This document shows, in pieces, positions 34,985-44,574 of a stretch of DNA of 64,000 bases. Each line of letters begins with the position of its first letter. Within the stretch, counting starts at the first letter, position 1. The stretch comes from Bacteroidales bacterium (lineage in GTDB: Bacteria > Bacteroidota > Bacteroidia > Bacteroidales > F082). The notes below the pieces were generated by a model. That model saw only the letters and a list, made by a program, of their open reading frames with translations. It was not told where the DNA came from and searched no databases. The stretch is from positions 1-64,000 of the forward strand of contig CAAGIO010000024.1 in assembly GCA_900769945.1 (NCBI GenBank), read 5' to 3'. Position numbers and translations under genes: made by a program.

Positions 34985-36130
34985 ATGATTACATACGCTT
35001 TCTTACAAAATTACTGGTGGTTCCTTATATCACTGCTTGCGGGCATACTCGTGTTCCTGCTGTTTGTCCAAGGTGCTAATTCACAAATCTTCTCTCTTGG
35101 AAAGAGTGAGATGGAACGCATAATGATAATAAACTCTACTGGTAGGAAATGGGAGTTTACCTTTACCACCCTTGTGACTTTTGGAGGTGCCTTCTTCGCC
35201 TCTTTCCCTCTCTTCTACAGCACGAGTTTCGGAGGTGCATACTGGGTGTGGGTTCTTATTCTTCTCACCTTCGTCCTCCATGCGGTGTCGTATGAGTTTC
35301 AAAGCCATATAGGGAATGTTAAACTTGTCAAGATGTTCCGAATATTCCTCGTGATAAACGGATTGCTGGCTCCTTTCCTCATCGGTGCGGCAGTGTCAAC
35401 GTTTTTTACAGGCTCTGACTTTACTGTTAATAAAGATGCGATGGGCTCGATAGCTCCCGTCATCAGCGAATGGGGCAACAATTGGCACGGACTCGATGCT
35501 CTCTCCGATATCCGTAACTGGGTGTTCGGCTTTATGCTCGTCTTCCTCTCAATGACACTCGGACTGCTCTATATGCTTAATAATATTGATAATAAGGAGT
35601 TTAATGAAAAAATCCGTTTGCGTCTCCGTATCGTAGCCCCTTGTTTCGTGGCATTCTTCATCTCTACAATAGTATTTATCTTTATGTCTGATGGCTTTGC
35701 TGTTGATAATGACGGTGTTGTGTTCGTCCAAAACTATAAATACCTCCATAATATGTTGGAAATGCCGTTGGTGTTTGTGGTATTCATCATTGGCACCCTT
35801 CTTGTCCTCGCTGGAATCGCAATGGCTCTCTTCTGCGATAAGAAATATAAAAAAGGTATCTTCCCAGCAGGATTCGGCACTGTTATGGTCGTGATTTCCC
35901 TCTTCCTTATTGCCGGTTATAACAATACCGCGTTCTATCCATCATACTCAGACATTCAAAGCTCTCTGACAATACAGAACAGCAGCTCGAGCTTGTTTAC
36001 TCTTAAGACGATGTCAATAGTGTCGCTGCTCATTCCTTTTGTCCTCGCTTACATCATCTATGCTTGGTACTCTATCGATAAAAAGTCAATTACTGTTGAT
36101 GAAATGAAAGAAACAGAAGAAAGATATTGA
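34985..36130 (+). CDS. cydB: Cytochrome bd quinol oxidase subunit II
   Basis: 381 residues from ATG 34985 (MITYAFLQNYWWFLISLLAG). An ATG at 34970 is also in frame, but 34985 gives the family's N-terminus and has a GGAGG eight bases upstream, an unusual Shine-Dalgarno for this group of bacteria. About eight membrane helices. It pairs with CydA. Confidence 0.95.
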   Translation: MITYAFLQNYWWFLISLLAGILVFLLFVQGANSQIFSLGKSEMERIMIINSTGRKWEFTFTTLVTFGGAFFASFPLFYSTSFGGAYWVWVLILLTFVLHAVSYEFQSHIGNVKLVKMFRIFLVINGLLAPFLIGAAVSTFFTGSDFTVNKDAMGSIAPVISEWGNNWHGLDALSDIRNWVFGFMLVFLSMTLGLLYMLNNIDNKEFNEKIRLRLRIVAPCFVAFFISTIVFIFMSDGFAVDNDGVVFVQNYKYLHNMLEMPLVFVVFIIGTLLVLAGIAMALFCDKKYKKGIFPAGFGTVMVVISLFLIAGYNNTAFYPSYSDIQSSLTIQNSSSSLFTLKTMSIVSLLIPFVLAYIIYAWYSIDKKSITVDEMKETEERY

Positions 36131-36132
36131 TT

Positions 36133-38661
36133 ATGAAGAAATTGTTTTTCGTGTTACTTTTGTTGTCGGGTTTGATGGCTTTCGGTCAACCAAGTCATTA
36201 TCTGACATTTAACGGCGTTGACCAATATATGTCGATACCACATCACCCGGATTTTAATATCGATTCGGACGAGAGCTTCTCTTTAACGGCTTGGGTGAGA
36301 AATGTGAGTTATACTGAATATCCTCGTTACATCTGCAAACGTGACGCAGCCTCTAATAGTGGTTCTGAACGAAGCGGTTACGAGTTCTTTGGGACTCCAG
36401 CAGCCGGACAGTCGCTCGGATTGAATACGCCTACAACAACATCAGGACATGCTCTTTCTGTCTATACCGGTATTACGGTGCCCGCAGGTGAATGGATGCA
36501 TATTGCTCTCGTAGTTGATAGGGCTGAAAACATCATCAGGATATTTCATAATGGCAACACTAATACGGCTTGGTCAGCCTCATTGAACGGTTGGACCGTG
36601 GAGAACACTCACGATTTGTTTGTTGGTGCTGGCAATAGCGGCGGACAACCTTGCTACTTCTGTAACGGCTCTTTCGGTAATATCCGATTCTATAACATAG
36701 CCTTAGATGATGAGATGATTGCCGCTGACATTGATACTGACGATATTAGCAATCTCCCTCAAGAAATGCACAACGCTCTGCTTGCCGCTTATGATATGGA
36801 TTCGGCGAACGTTGATGATAATATTATGCACGACATCTCCGGTAATGGTCATGTCGCCAATATGATGAATTTCGCTTTCGGAGATGCTGAGATATTAAAT
36901 GTCAGTCTTGTTCAAGAGTCAAGGAAAATAGGACGAGCAAACGATAACGAGGTGCTTTTGAGAGCCGCAGTGTCGTTCGGAGGTGAGAACGCGTCGATAA
37001 ATGATAACTCTTTATCTTTCAGCCTTCAAGGGACTTCAGATGTTGACGATGTGAAGTCGGTGAAGATTTATTCAACTGGGACATCGCCTGTGTTCGATAA
37101 CCGCGACCTTCAAAATGCTGTACTCTTGGCAGATGTTGAACCTTCGTTAAATGTCACTGATTGTCAAATCAATGCGGAGATTGTCTCCGGGGTGAACTAT
37201 CTGTGGATTACGGTAGAGATGGCTGATGACGCTACAGAAGGCAACGTCATCGATGCGGAATTGTATTCTGTCTCTACTCCCTCTCAGACTTTCGAGATAG
37301 TGAACCCTTCTCCTTCGGGCGATAGGGAGATAATTCTTGCCCACACCTTGCTGTTTCAACCGGGTGACTATAACTCCACTAATTATAGGATACCGGGCGT
37401 GATCACCGCGAAGGACGGTTCAATAGTCGCTGTCACCGACAAACGTAAGTATAATCAAGGTGACTTGCCGGAAGATATTGATATCGTGTGTAGAAGAAGT
37501 ACCGATGGCGGTCATACTTGGAGCGAACCCTATACTATTGCACAAGGTACTGGGTATAACCATGGCTTCGGTGACTGCGTGCTCGCTTGGACTAACGATG
37601 ATAACGGCTTGATAGCGGGGTTCGTCGGTGGGGTAGGACTGTGGAACTCAACGCCATCAAATCCTATACGCTCTTATATAGCAAGGAGTTACGATAATGG
37701 TCAGACATGGACCGAGCCGGAAGACATCACTGATTTTATCTTTGGCTCCAACTGTGTCGTGCCTGAACATAGAACATGGCGTGCCTCGTTCTTCGGCTCC
37801 GGCAATGGCTTGATTACCTCAACTGGTCGCATTATGTTTGTCGCAGCTATCCGTGAGACAACGGCACAGTCTCTTAGCAACTATGCGGTCTATTCCGATG
37901 ATAATGGCATAACGTGGCATGTGTCAGGTCGCGCATCAGTGTCGGGTGATGAGGCAAAGGTTACGGAACTTGTTGATGGAAGAATACTTATGAGTATCCG
38001 CCATAATGGTAAGAGATGGTATAATATTTCCAATGACGGAGGTGAGACATGGCAGAGCTCTACTTCAACATGGAACGATATCACCGCTCCGGCATGCAAT
38101 GGCGATATGATTCGTTATACATCTGTTAACCAAGGCTTTAATAAAAACAGGCTGCTTCACTCAGTGCCTTTCGGCTCTTCCCGCACCGATGTCTCTGTCT
38201 ATATCAGTTATGATGAGGGCGAGACTTGGCCTGTAAGGAAATGTATAGTGCCATATAGCTCGGCATACTCATCGCTTTGCGTCCTTCCCGACGGGACCAT
38301 TGGTCTTTATGTGGAAGAGGAATATCCTGGGAACTCCGGCTATTCGACAGTGTTCTACAACTTCTCCCTCGAATGGCTGACAGATGGTGCCGACTCCCTC
38401 GACCCAACCTTTATAGCGGAAAATGAGCAGCAACGGCCATCAATAGATGTCTATCCTGTTCCGGCAACTTCTTGCATCGTCTTCAATGAGGCCGTAAAGA
38501 ATGTTGAAATATTTGATGTCACTGGGGAACTCGTTATTTATAAGCAGATAGCAGCGACAGAGAAGCCGTTTGTTGATGTGTCAGAACTTGACAAAGGGCT
38601 TTATTTTGTGGTGTGTGTTGATGCTAATGGAGTGTTGAGAAATGGAAGATTTATAAAATAA
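36133..38661 (+). CDS. T9SS-exported exo-alpha-sialidase (GH33)
   Basis: 842 residues from ATG 36133; a TTG at 36127 in the same frame is less likely. Signal peptide KKLFFVLLLLSGLMAFGQ. Residues ~20-225 are a LamG-like jelly roll (YLTFNGVDQYMSIPHHPDFN). Residues ~250-385 match the BNR-associated N-terminal domain. The six-bladed propeller follows with the RIP motif YRIPGVITAKDGSIVA, DKRKYN, and five Asp boxes (STDGGHTW, SYDNGQTW, SDDNGITW, SNDGGETW, SYDEGETW). The tail (IDVYPVPATSCIVFNEAVKN) is a T9SS sorting domain. It releases terminal sialic acids from host glycans. Only two bases separate it from cydB, so read-through is likely. Confidence 0.92.
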   Translation: MKKLFFVLLLLSGLMAFGQPSHYLTFNGVDQYMSIPHHPDFNIDSDESFSLTAWVRNVSYTEYPRYICKRDAASNSGSERSGYEFFGTPAAGQSLGLNTPTTTSGHALSVYTGITVPAGEWMHIALVVDRAENIIRIFHNGNTNTAWSASLNGWTVENTHDLFVGAGNSGGQPCYFCNGSFGNIRFYNIALDDEMIAADIDTDDISNLPQEMHNALLAAYDMDSANVDDNIMHDISGNGHVANMMNFAFGDAEILNVSLVQESRKIGRANDNEVLLRAAVSFGGENASINDNSLSFSLQGTSDVDDVKSVKIYSTGTSPVFDNRDLQNAVLLADVEPSLNVTDCQINAEIVSGVNYLWITVEMADDATEGNVIDAELYSVSTPSQTFEIVNPSPSGDREIILAHTLLFQPGDYNSTNYRIPGVITAKDGSIVAVTDKRKYNQGDLPEDIDIVCRRSTDGGHTWSEPYTIAQGTGYNHGFGDCVLAWTNDDNGLIAGFVGGVGLWNSTPSNPIRSYIARSYDNGQTWTEPEDITDFIFGSNCVVPEHRTWRASFFGSGNGLITSTGRIMFVAAIRETTAQSLSNYAVYSDDNGITWHVSGRASVSGDEAKVTELVDGRILMSIRHNGKRWYNISNDGGETWQSSTSTWNDITAPACNGDMIRYTSVNQGFNKNRLLHSVPFGSSRTDVSVYISYDEGETWPVRKCIVPYSSAYSSLCVLPDGTIGLYVEEEYPGNSGYSTVFYNFSLEWLTDGADSLDPTFIAENEQQRPSIDVYPVPATSCIVFNEAVKNVEIFDVTGELVIYKQIAATEKPFVDVSELDKGLYFVVCVDANGVLRNGRFIK

Positions 38662-39020
38662 TCACACAGTGCTTCTGCTTACAAAAAATCTTGGAAGCAG
38701 AAACATATTCGTTCTCTTGGAATAAATACATAAGAAAATGTGGCTGAATCAGAGATTTCAATGCCGCATGAGGTTCTACCTTACAGACGATAAGCTTCAG
38801 AAGTATTGCGTTTTCGTCAGAAAAGGATTGATATGCTGTTCTTCTATGCTCGGTATTATGACCGCTCAAACAAGGATGGCTCATGTTGTCAAGGAAGAAG
38901 ACAATGTAAAACCTATGATTGAAAATTAAAATAAAAAAGTATATTCTTATCGAAATTAATTGTAATTTTGTAAAACTTTTTTGAATCATAATTTATTAAA
39001 AATATTTAAATAAAACTGAT
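38662..39020. other. Intergenic region before tnaA
   Basis: About 360 bases. Short open frames exist on both strands (for example minus 38651-38989), but none has recognisable sequence or a start signal. A TAATTTTG -7 element at 38963-38970 with a TTG upstream is the likely tnaA promoter. I see no tnaC-type leader peptide with a critical Trp ahead of a stop. Confidence 0.45.
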
Positions 39021-40397
39021 ATGGAATTACCATTTGCAGAATCATGGAAGATTAAGATGGTTGAGGCCATCCACAAAAGCACACGCGAGGAACGCGAACA
39101 ATGGATTAAGGAAGCACATTACAATGTTTTCCAGTTAAAAGCCGATCAGGTATATATCGACTGTATTACAGACTCTGGAACAGGTGCGATGTCGGATCGT
39201 CAGTGGTCAGCAATGATGCTTGGTGATGAGAGCTACGCTGGTGCACGCTCTTTCTACAAGATGAAGGATATGATTACCAAGCTGACTGGTTTTGAATACG
39301 TATTGCCAACACATCAGGGTCGTGCTGCAGAGAATGTTGTCTTCTCAGCATTAGTCCATGCTGGCGACTATGTTCCGGGTAACTCACATTTCGATACAAC
39401 AAAGGGTCATATCGAGTCACGTAAGGCTCATGCTATCGACTGCACTGTTGATGAGGCAAAGAACACCCAGCTTGAGGTTCCTTTCAAAGGCAATGTTGAT
39501 GTTAAGAAACTCGAAGCATGCTTGGCAGAACATAAAGATGTCATCCCATTCATCATTGTTACCATCACCAATAACACAGCTGGTGGTCAGCCTGTATCAA
39601 TGCAGAACCTCCGCGAGGTGAGAGCCGTCGCTGACAAATATGGAAAGAAAGTGATCTTTGACTCTGCCCGTTTTGCCGAAAACGCTTATTTCATCAAGAT
39701 GCGTGAAGAGGGTTATGCAGATAAGACTATCAAGGAGATTGTTAAGGAAATGTTCTCATACGCTGATGGTATGACAATGTCTTCAAAGAAAGACGCTATC
39801 GTCAATATGGGTGGTTTCTTCGCTACAAATGTACAGGAATGGTATGATGCAGCAAAGATTAACGGTATCTGTTTCGAGGGCTACCTCACATACGGTGGTA
39901 TGAATGGCCGCGATATGGAGGCTCTCGCTGTTGGTCTTGATGAGAATACAGAGTTCGACAACCTTGATACCCGTATCCGCCAAGTGCAGTACCTCGCATC
40001 AAAACTCGATGAGTACGGCATCCCTTACCAACGCCCTGTCGGTGGCCACGCTATCTTCGTTGATGCTGACAAGGTCTTAACAAACGTCCCGAAAGAAGAG
40101 TTCCCAGCTCAAGCCCTTACAGTGGAACTTTATCTTGAAGCCGGTATTCGTGGTTGCGAGATTGGCTACCTCCTCGCTGACCGTGACCCTGAGACACGTG
40201 AGAACCGCTTCGGTGGTAACGACTTTGTCCGCCTCTGCGTGCCACGCCGCGTCTATACCAATAACCACATGGACGTCATCGCCGCCGCTCTGAAAAACGT
40301 TTATGATAGAAGAGACAGCATCAAACACGGTGTGAAAATAGTTTGGGAAGCACCTATTATGCGCCACTTCACAGTTCAACTCGAACCAATAAAATAA
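39021..40397 (+). CDS. tnaA: Tryptophanase (indole-forming)
   Basis: 458 residues. A PLP beta-eliminating lyase with Lys257 as the Schiff-base residue (MTMSSKKDAIVNMGGFF) and DSARFAENAYFIKMREEGY. Residues that separate tryptophanase from tyrosine phenol-lyase favour tryptophanase: Asp125 in HFDTTKGH (Thr in the phenol-lyase) and GCEIGYLLADRDP (Ile where the phenol-lyase has its substrate Arg). It splits tryptophan into indole, pyruvate and ammonia. The sequence closely resembles the Bacteroides enzyme. It is followed by a terminator, so it is monocistronic; no tryptophan permease is adjacent. Confidence 0.94.
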   Translation: MELPFAESWKIKMVEAIHKSTREEREQWIKEAHYNVFQLKADQVYIDCITDSGTGAMSDRQWSAMMLGDESYAGARSFYKMKDMITKLTGFEYVLPTHQGRAAENVVFSALVHAGDYVPGNSHFDTTKGHIESRKAHAIDCTVDEAKNTQLEVPFKGNVDVKKLEACLAEHKDVIPFIIVTITNNTAGGQPVSMQNLREVRAVADKYGKKVIFDSARFAENAYFIKMREEGYADKTIKEIVKEMFSYADGMTMSSKKDAIVNMGGFFATNVQEWYDAAKINGICFEGYLTYGGMNGRDMEALAVGLDENTEFDNLDTRIRQVQYLASKLDEYGIPYQRPVGGHAIFVDADKVLTNVPKEEFPAQALTVELYLEAGIRGCEIGYLLADRDPETRENRFGGNDFVRLCVPRRVYTNNHMDVIAAALKNVYDRRDSIKHGVKIVWEAPIMRHFTVQLEPIK

Positions 40398-40412
40398 TTT
40401 TAGTTTGATTTT

Positions 40413-40450
40413 AGTAAAGAGCAGAGTATTCCTCCGCTCTTTACTCTTTT
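40413..40450 (+). terminator. Terminator of tnaA
   Basis: A 14-bp stem with one mismatch, AGTAAAGAGCAGAG with CTCCGCTCTTTACT (40413-40426 with 40432-40445), followed by CTTTTC. It lies inside the longer open frame that starts at 40405 and so supports the downstream start of the next gene at 40456. Confidence 0.85.
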
Positions 40451-40455
40451 CTGAA

Positions 40456-41004
40456 ATGATTATCAATATCCTCTTTATTCTCTCGCTTACTTTCTGCATC
40501 GAAGTGGCATCAACAGCCTTCAATGCCGACCCCGATGCGTCGTGGGGTAAAAACTTCTTCCTCGTAATGTCTCTGTCCCTCGGCCAAGGCATTATGTATA
40601 TTCTCGGACACCTCCTCGGAAATACTTTTATGCACCTCTTCGAGAATATCTCAAAGATTATTGTCCTTGTCTTGTGTTTCATGATTGCCTTTAGAATGGT
40701 TCTCGATACTTTGAAAATTAAAAATGGTAAGAACCTTCTTCTTGTCTTTAAAAAGAAACAACTTGTTTTACTTGCTATAGCATTGGGTATCAACACGTTT
40801 ATCGCGGGGCTGATGTATAATGAACCCTTCCTCCCTCTGTTTGGCAACCTGACTCCACTGTTCCTCGTCGCTTCATCGCTTCTTTGGGGCATCATAGGTA
40901 TCTCAACAAAATTCTCAACAGTGAAACTGCTGGTTAATAGCCTCGTGAATTTTCTCGCAGCAGCCTCTGTGCTTCTAACCGGTATTCTCTCTATCTTGTC
41001 CTGA
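40456..41004 (+). CDS. MntP-like (manganese exporter family) membrane protein
   Basis: 182 residues from ATG 40456, chosen because the tnaA terminator occupies the upstream extension. Six membrane helices in two similar halves (INILFILSLTFCIEVASTAF; LVLLAIALGINTFIAGLMYN), as in the MntP/DUF107 family. The halves lack the family's usual acidic D in 'SMDAFA'; the first has FCIEVAS and the second GINTFIAG, so metal preference is uncertain. Function is inferred from fold pattern. Confidence 0.6.
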   Translation: MIINILFILSLTFCIEVASTAFNADPDASWGKNFFLVMSLSLGQGIMYILGHLLGNTFMHLFENISKIIVLVLCFMIAFRMVLDTLKIKNGKNLLLVFKKKQLVLLAIALGINTFIAGLMYNEPFLPLFGNLTPLFLVASSLLWGIIGISTKFSTVKLLVNSLVNFLAAASVLLTGILSILS

Positions 41005-41111
41005 TACAACTGACTCACTTTCTGATGTAATTGATATTTGTTGATTATCAATTATTTATAGTGCTGTTTTTTCCTTGGCTCAAACTTGTTCCTATATTAT
41101 TTTTTTGCTTA

Positions 41112-41119
41112 TATTTGCA
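41112..41119 (+). promoter_or_regulatory. -7 promoter element of the endonuclease gene
   Basis: TATATTTG about 50 bases before the start codon at 41171. Confidence 0.55.
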
Positions 41120-41170
41120 TTCTGAAAATCAAAAAAATACAAATATTAGTTAATAAATATTCTTCTGGAA

Positions 41171-42223
41171 ATGATGAGATTGACTCTTCTATTCATTCTG
41201 TTGAGCCTGACTTGCGTGTTAAGCGCACAGCCCCAAGGTTATTATGACAACGCTCAAGGCAAGGTTGGAAACGACTTGAAAATCGCTCTTCATAATATTA
41301 TCAAGAACGATGACCATGTGTCATACAAAGAACTGCTATCGGCCTATCAAAGAACTGACAAAAAACCTGATGGCACTGTGTGGGATATTTATTCTGATGT
41401 CCCGAATGGCAACCCGCCTTATGTGTATAATTTTTCAGATAACTGCGGAAACTATCAGGGAGAAGGCGACTGTTATAATAGGGAGCACCTGTGGGCACAG
41501 TCTTGGACTAACGATGACGCCTATCATAAGACTGATATTCATCATGTTTTACCTACCGATGGCTATGTTAATGGTCGTCGTGGCAATTACCCGTTCGGAG
41601 AAGTGGGGAATGCGGAGTGGACTTCAAAAAATGGTGGAAAACTTGGCTCTTGCTCCACTTCGGGTTATAATGGAAAGGTGTTTGAACCTATTGATGAATA
41701 TAAAGGCGATGTCGCAAGAGCTTTGATGTATGTCAGCGTTAGGTACTATGGCGAAGACGGTAGCTGGAAATCAACAGATATGACAAATAAATCTGTGATA
41801 AAGGACTGGGCTATAGAGATGCTTCTGAGATGGCATGAGGAAGACCCCGTTGACCAGAAGGAAATAGATAGAAATGATGAGGCCTTCCTCGTTCAGAACA
41901 ACAGGAACCCCTTTGTTGATTACCCGGAATTCGCACCTATGATATGGGATCCTCAATGGGACGGCATCGAGAATCCTGAAGAAATGACCGTCTATGTCAC
42001 CGTCTGGCCAAACCCCGCAAGCTCTATTATCAATGTTAAAGGTGATGGTGTCGAAGATGTATTTGTATATAACTCAATGGGTTATCTCGTGATGTCAATA
42101 GTTGTCCCCGATAGTGATTCTTATACTAAAATAGACGCAAGCTCATTAGATAGCGGGATTTATTTCTTAAATATTGTCTCTTCAAATGGTAACTCTGTGT
42201 TGAAGAAAGTTGTTGTTCAGTAG
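41171..42223 (+). CDS. T9SS-exported endonuclease I
   Basis: 350 residues. Signal peptide (RLTLLFILLSLTCVLSAQ), then an endonuclease I domain (~20-260) with the metal-dependent core DCYNREHLWAQSWTND, DIHHVLPTDGYVNGRRGNYP and the Asn in NRNPFVDYPEF. The last ~75 residues are a T9SS sorting domain (VTVWPNPASSIINVKGDGVE). It degrades extracellular DNA, probably for nucleotide scavenging or biofilm turnover. ATG 41174 is an equivalent start. QueD follows 6 bases later. Confidence 0.92.
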   Translation: MMRLTLLFILLSLTCVLSAQPQGYYDNAQGKVGNDLKIALHNIIKNDDHVSYKELLSAYQRTDKKPDGTVWDIYSDVPNGNPPYVYNFSDNCGNYQGEGDCYNREHLWAQSWTNDDAYHKTDIHHVLPTDGYVNGRRGNYPFGEVGNAEWTSKNGGKLGSCSTSGYNGKVFEPIDEYKGDVARALMYVSVRYYGEDGSWKSTDMTNKSVIKDWAIEMLLRWHEEDPVDQKEIDRNDEAFLVQNNRNPFVDYPEFAPMIWDPQWDGIENPEEMTVYVTVWPNPASSIINVKGDGVEDVFVYNSMGYLVMSIVVPDSDSYTKIDASSLDSGIYFLNIVSSNGNSVLKKVVVQ

Positions 42224-42229
42224 AGAAAG

Positions 42230-42664
42230 ATGTATTATCTAACAAAGAATTTCAGGTTTGAGGCCGCCCACGCACTCGTTGGATATGATGGTAAATGCCG
42301 CAATATCCACGGGCATTCATACGAACTGCAGGTGACCGTGAAAGGCTTGCCTATCAATGATGAAAATAATCCGAAGAATGGTATGGTTATTGACTTTCAT
42401 GAACTTAAGGGTATAGTGAATGAAGAAATTGTGAATAGACTTGACCATTCTTTCATCGTTGGGGATAATATGCCCGATGATTTTGTGAATATTGTTGAGT
42501 GCAATTTTGACAAGGTGGTGCGGGTCCCATATCAGCCTACGACGGAGAATATGTTGAATGATTTCGCTGGCAGGATAAAGAACAAACTGCCTCAGAATGT
42601 TTCATTATATAGTGTCAGATTACAGGAAACGCGAGACAGCTTCGCAGAATGGAGGGAGGAATGA
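42230..42664 (+). CDS. queD: 6-carboxytetrahydropterin synthase (QueD family)
   Basis: 144 residues. Zinc-binding and catalytic residues of the PTPS fold are visible: FEAAHAL, KCRNIHGHSYELQV (catalytic Cys, HxH zinc ligands), RLDHSFIV and PTTENMLND. It acts in the queuosine pathway, turning dihydroneopterin triphosphate into 6-carboxytetrahydropterin. No other queuosine genes are adjacent. It overlaps the ABC-F start by 4 bases. Confidence 0.9.
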   Translation: MYYLTKNFRFEAAHALVGYDGKCRNIHGHSYELQVTVKGLPINDENNPKNGMVIDFHELKGIVNEEIVNRLDHSFIVGDNMPDDFVNIVECNFDKVVRVPYQPTTENMLNDFAGRIKNKLPQNVSLYSVRLQETRDSFAEWREE

Positions 42665-44574
42665 TTTCAATACAGAACCTTAGCATGCACTTCACGGGGC
42701 AGGACTTGTTTACAGATATTAACTTCTTGATACGTGAGAAAGATAGGATAGGCCTCGTCGGGAAAAATGGTGCCGGAAAAACTACTTTGATAAGGATGAT
42801 TGCGGGCTTGGAGCAACCAACGCATGGCTCTGTAGTGATGTCTGATGATGTCACTGTCGGCTACCTCCCTCAAGAGATGAACATTTATTCTTCCAAGTCG
42901 GTGCTTGAAGAGACAATGACGGCGTTTGAGGAAGTGCATCGTCTTGAAGATGAGATTGTTAAGATTCAAGACGAGCTGTCGAACCGTGAAGATTATGAAA
43001 GTGCGGCATACCAGAGACTGTGTGATAAGTTGAGTTACCTCAACGAACGTCTCGTTCTTATGGGCGGACATTCGGCTGAAGGTGAGGCCGAACGGATACT
43101 TGTAGGTCTCGGCTTTGATCATGAGGATATGTCTCGCATGATGAGCGAGTTCAGCAACGGCTGGCAGATGCGTGTGGAGCTTGCCAAGATATTGCTCCGA
43201 AAACCAAGCCTCCTTCTTCTCGATGAGCCAACAAACCATCTTGATATTGAGTCTATACAATGGTTGGAAGGATACCTCAAAAATTATTATGGCGCTATTT
43301 TCATGGTCTCGCACGACCGTGCCTTCCTCGACCATATTACAATCAGGACAATAGAGATTTCTGGAGCTAAAATATATGATTACAAATGCTCCTACTCTGA
43401 GTTCGTCGAACGCCGCGAGGAAAGAATTGATTTACAGAAAGCTGCTTACGATAACCAACAGCGTGAGATAAAGGAAATAGAATCCTTCATCGAACGATTC
43501 AGATATAAGGCTACCAAAGCGAAACAGGTTCAGTCGCGAGTGAAACAGCTCGAGAAAATGAATATCGTTGAAATCGATGACAGGGATAAGTCGGTGATGC
43601 ACTTTAAGTTCCCACCCGCCCCTCATTCTGGAAAAGTGACCTTGGATATAAATAATGTCTCAAAATCTTACGGTGATAAGATAATACTTGAGAATATTAA
43701 ACTACTTATTCCGAGAGGTGAGAAGATTGCTTTTGTCGGCCGTAATGGAGAAGGAAAATCTACACTGTCGAAAATTATTGCCGGCGTTATTGATTATGAC
43801 GGTGAAGTGAAACTCGGACATGAGGTGAAGATAGGCTATTATGCTCAAAATCAACAGGATATGCTTGACCCCGAAAAGACCGTCTTCGAGACACTTGACG
43901 ATGTCGCTGTCGGTGAGATGCGTGTCAAGGTGAAGTCGTTGTTAGGTGCCTTCCTTTTCAGTGGTGAGACAATCGATAAGAAAGTCAAGGTGCTGTCGGG
44001 CGGAGAGAAGGCTCGCCTTTCTTTGGCAAAGATGCTCCTCTTTCCTACAAATTTGCTCGTGCTCGACGAACCTACTAACCATCTCGATATGCTCTCAAAG
44101 GATATCTTAAAGTCTGCGCTTCTACAGTTCGACGGCACGCTCATTGTCGTCTCGCACGACCGTGACTTCCTTCAAGGACTGACAACAAAGGTGTATGAGT
44201 TCAAAAAACCTCATATTAAAGAGTATATTGGTGATATTTATGATTTCCTTGAGGCAAAAAGGATAAAAGAGCTTGATGAACTGAATAAGAAACAGGGTAC
44301 CCGCCAAGAATCAGTGTCCGTGTCCCAAAATAGGATTGATTATGAAGCGAAGAAGAAAGAAGACCGCGAGAAGAAACGTGTGGAGAAAGAGATAAAGATG
44401 CTGGAGGACAAGATTGATGCCTTGGAGAAAGAACTCGCACATCTTGATGAGATAATGGCTAATCCGTCAGCTTATCAAGATGTGCAGGTTAATGATGATT
44501 TCTATTGGGCGTACGGCAAGAAAAAAGAAGAGTTGCAATACCTTATCGACAAATGGGGTGAGGTTGCGATGTGA
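42661..44574 (+). CDS. ABC-F family ATPase
   Basis: 637 residues from ATG 42661 (MISIQNLSMHFTGQDLFTDI), which forms an ATGA overlap with queD. Two ATPase cassettes: Walker A GKNGAGKTT and GRNGEGKST, signatures SNGWQMRVELAK and SGGEKARLSLAK, both with DEPTNHLD. A charged linker (~240-320) and a coiled-coil C-terminus (VEKEIKMLEDKIDALEKELA) complete the layout. No membrane segments. These proteins work on ribosomes (translation factor or drug protection); the Uup-like layout suggests housekeeping. Confidence 0.93.
   Translation: MISIQNLSMHFTGQDLFTDINFLIREKDRIGLVGKNGAGKTTLIRMIAGLEQPTHGSVVMSDDVTVGYLPQEMNIYSSKSVLEETMTAFEEVHRLEDEIVKIQDELSNREDYESAAYQRLCDKLSYLNERLVLMGGHSAEGEAERILVGLGFDHEDMSRMMSEFSNGWQMRVELAKILLRKPSLLLLDEPTNHLDIESIQWLEGYLKNYYGAIFMVSHDRAFLDHITIRTIEISGAKIYDYKCSYSEFVERREERIDLQKAAYDNQQREIKEIESFIERFRYKATKAKQVQSRVKQLEKMNIVEIDDRDKSVMHFKFPPAPHSGKVTLDINNVSKSYGDKIILENIKLLIPRGEKIAFVGRNGEGKSTLSKIIAGVIDYDGEVKLGHEVKIGYYAQNQQDMLDPEKTVFETLDDVAVGEMRVKVKSLLGAFLFSGETIDKKVKVLSGGEKARLSLAKMLLFPTNLLVLDEPTNHLDMLSKDILKSALLQFDGTLIVVSHDRDFLQGLTTKVYEFKKPHIKEYIGDIYDFLEAKRIKELDELNKKQGTRQESVSVSQNRIDYEAKKKEDREKKRVEKEIKMLEDKIDALEKELAHLDEIMANPSAYQDVQVNDDFYWAYGKKKEELQYLIDKWGEVAM

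Noticed and set aside
38651..38989. A 112-residue minus-strand frame between the sialidase and tnaA genes
   Set aside because: No recognisable motif, an improbable composition, no promoter or start signal, and it overlaps the tnaA promoter.
39021..40397. Tyrosine phenol-lyase as the function of the PLP lyase
   Set aside because: The diagnostic positions (Asp in HFDTTKGH, Ile in GCEIGYLL) are those of tryptophanase.
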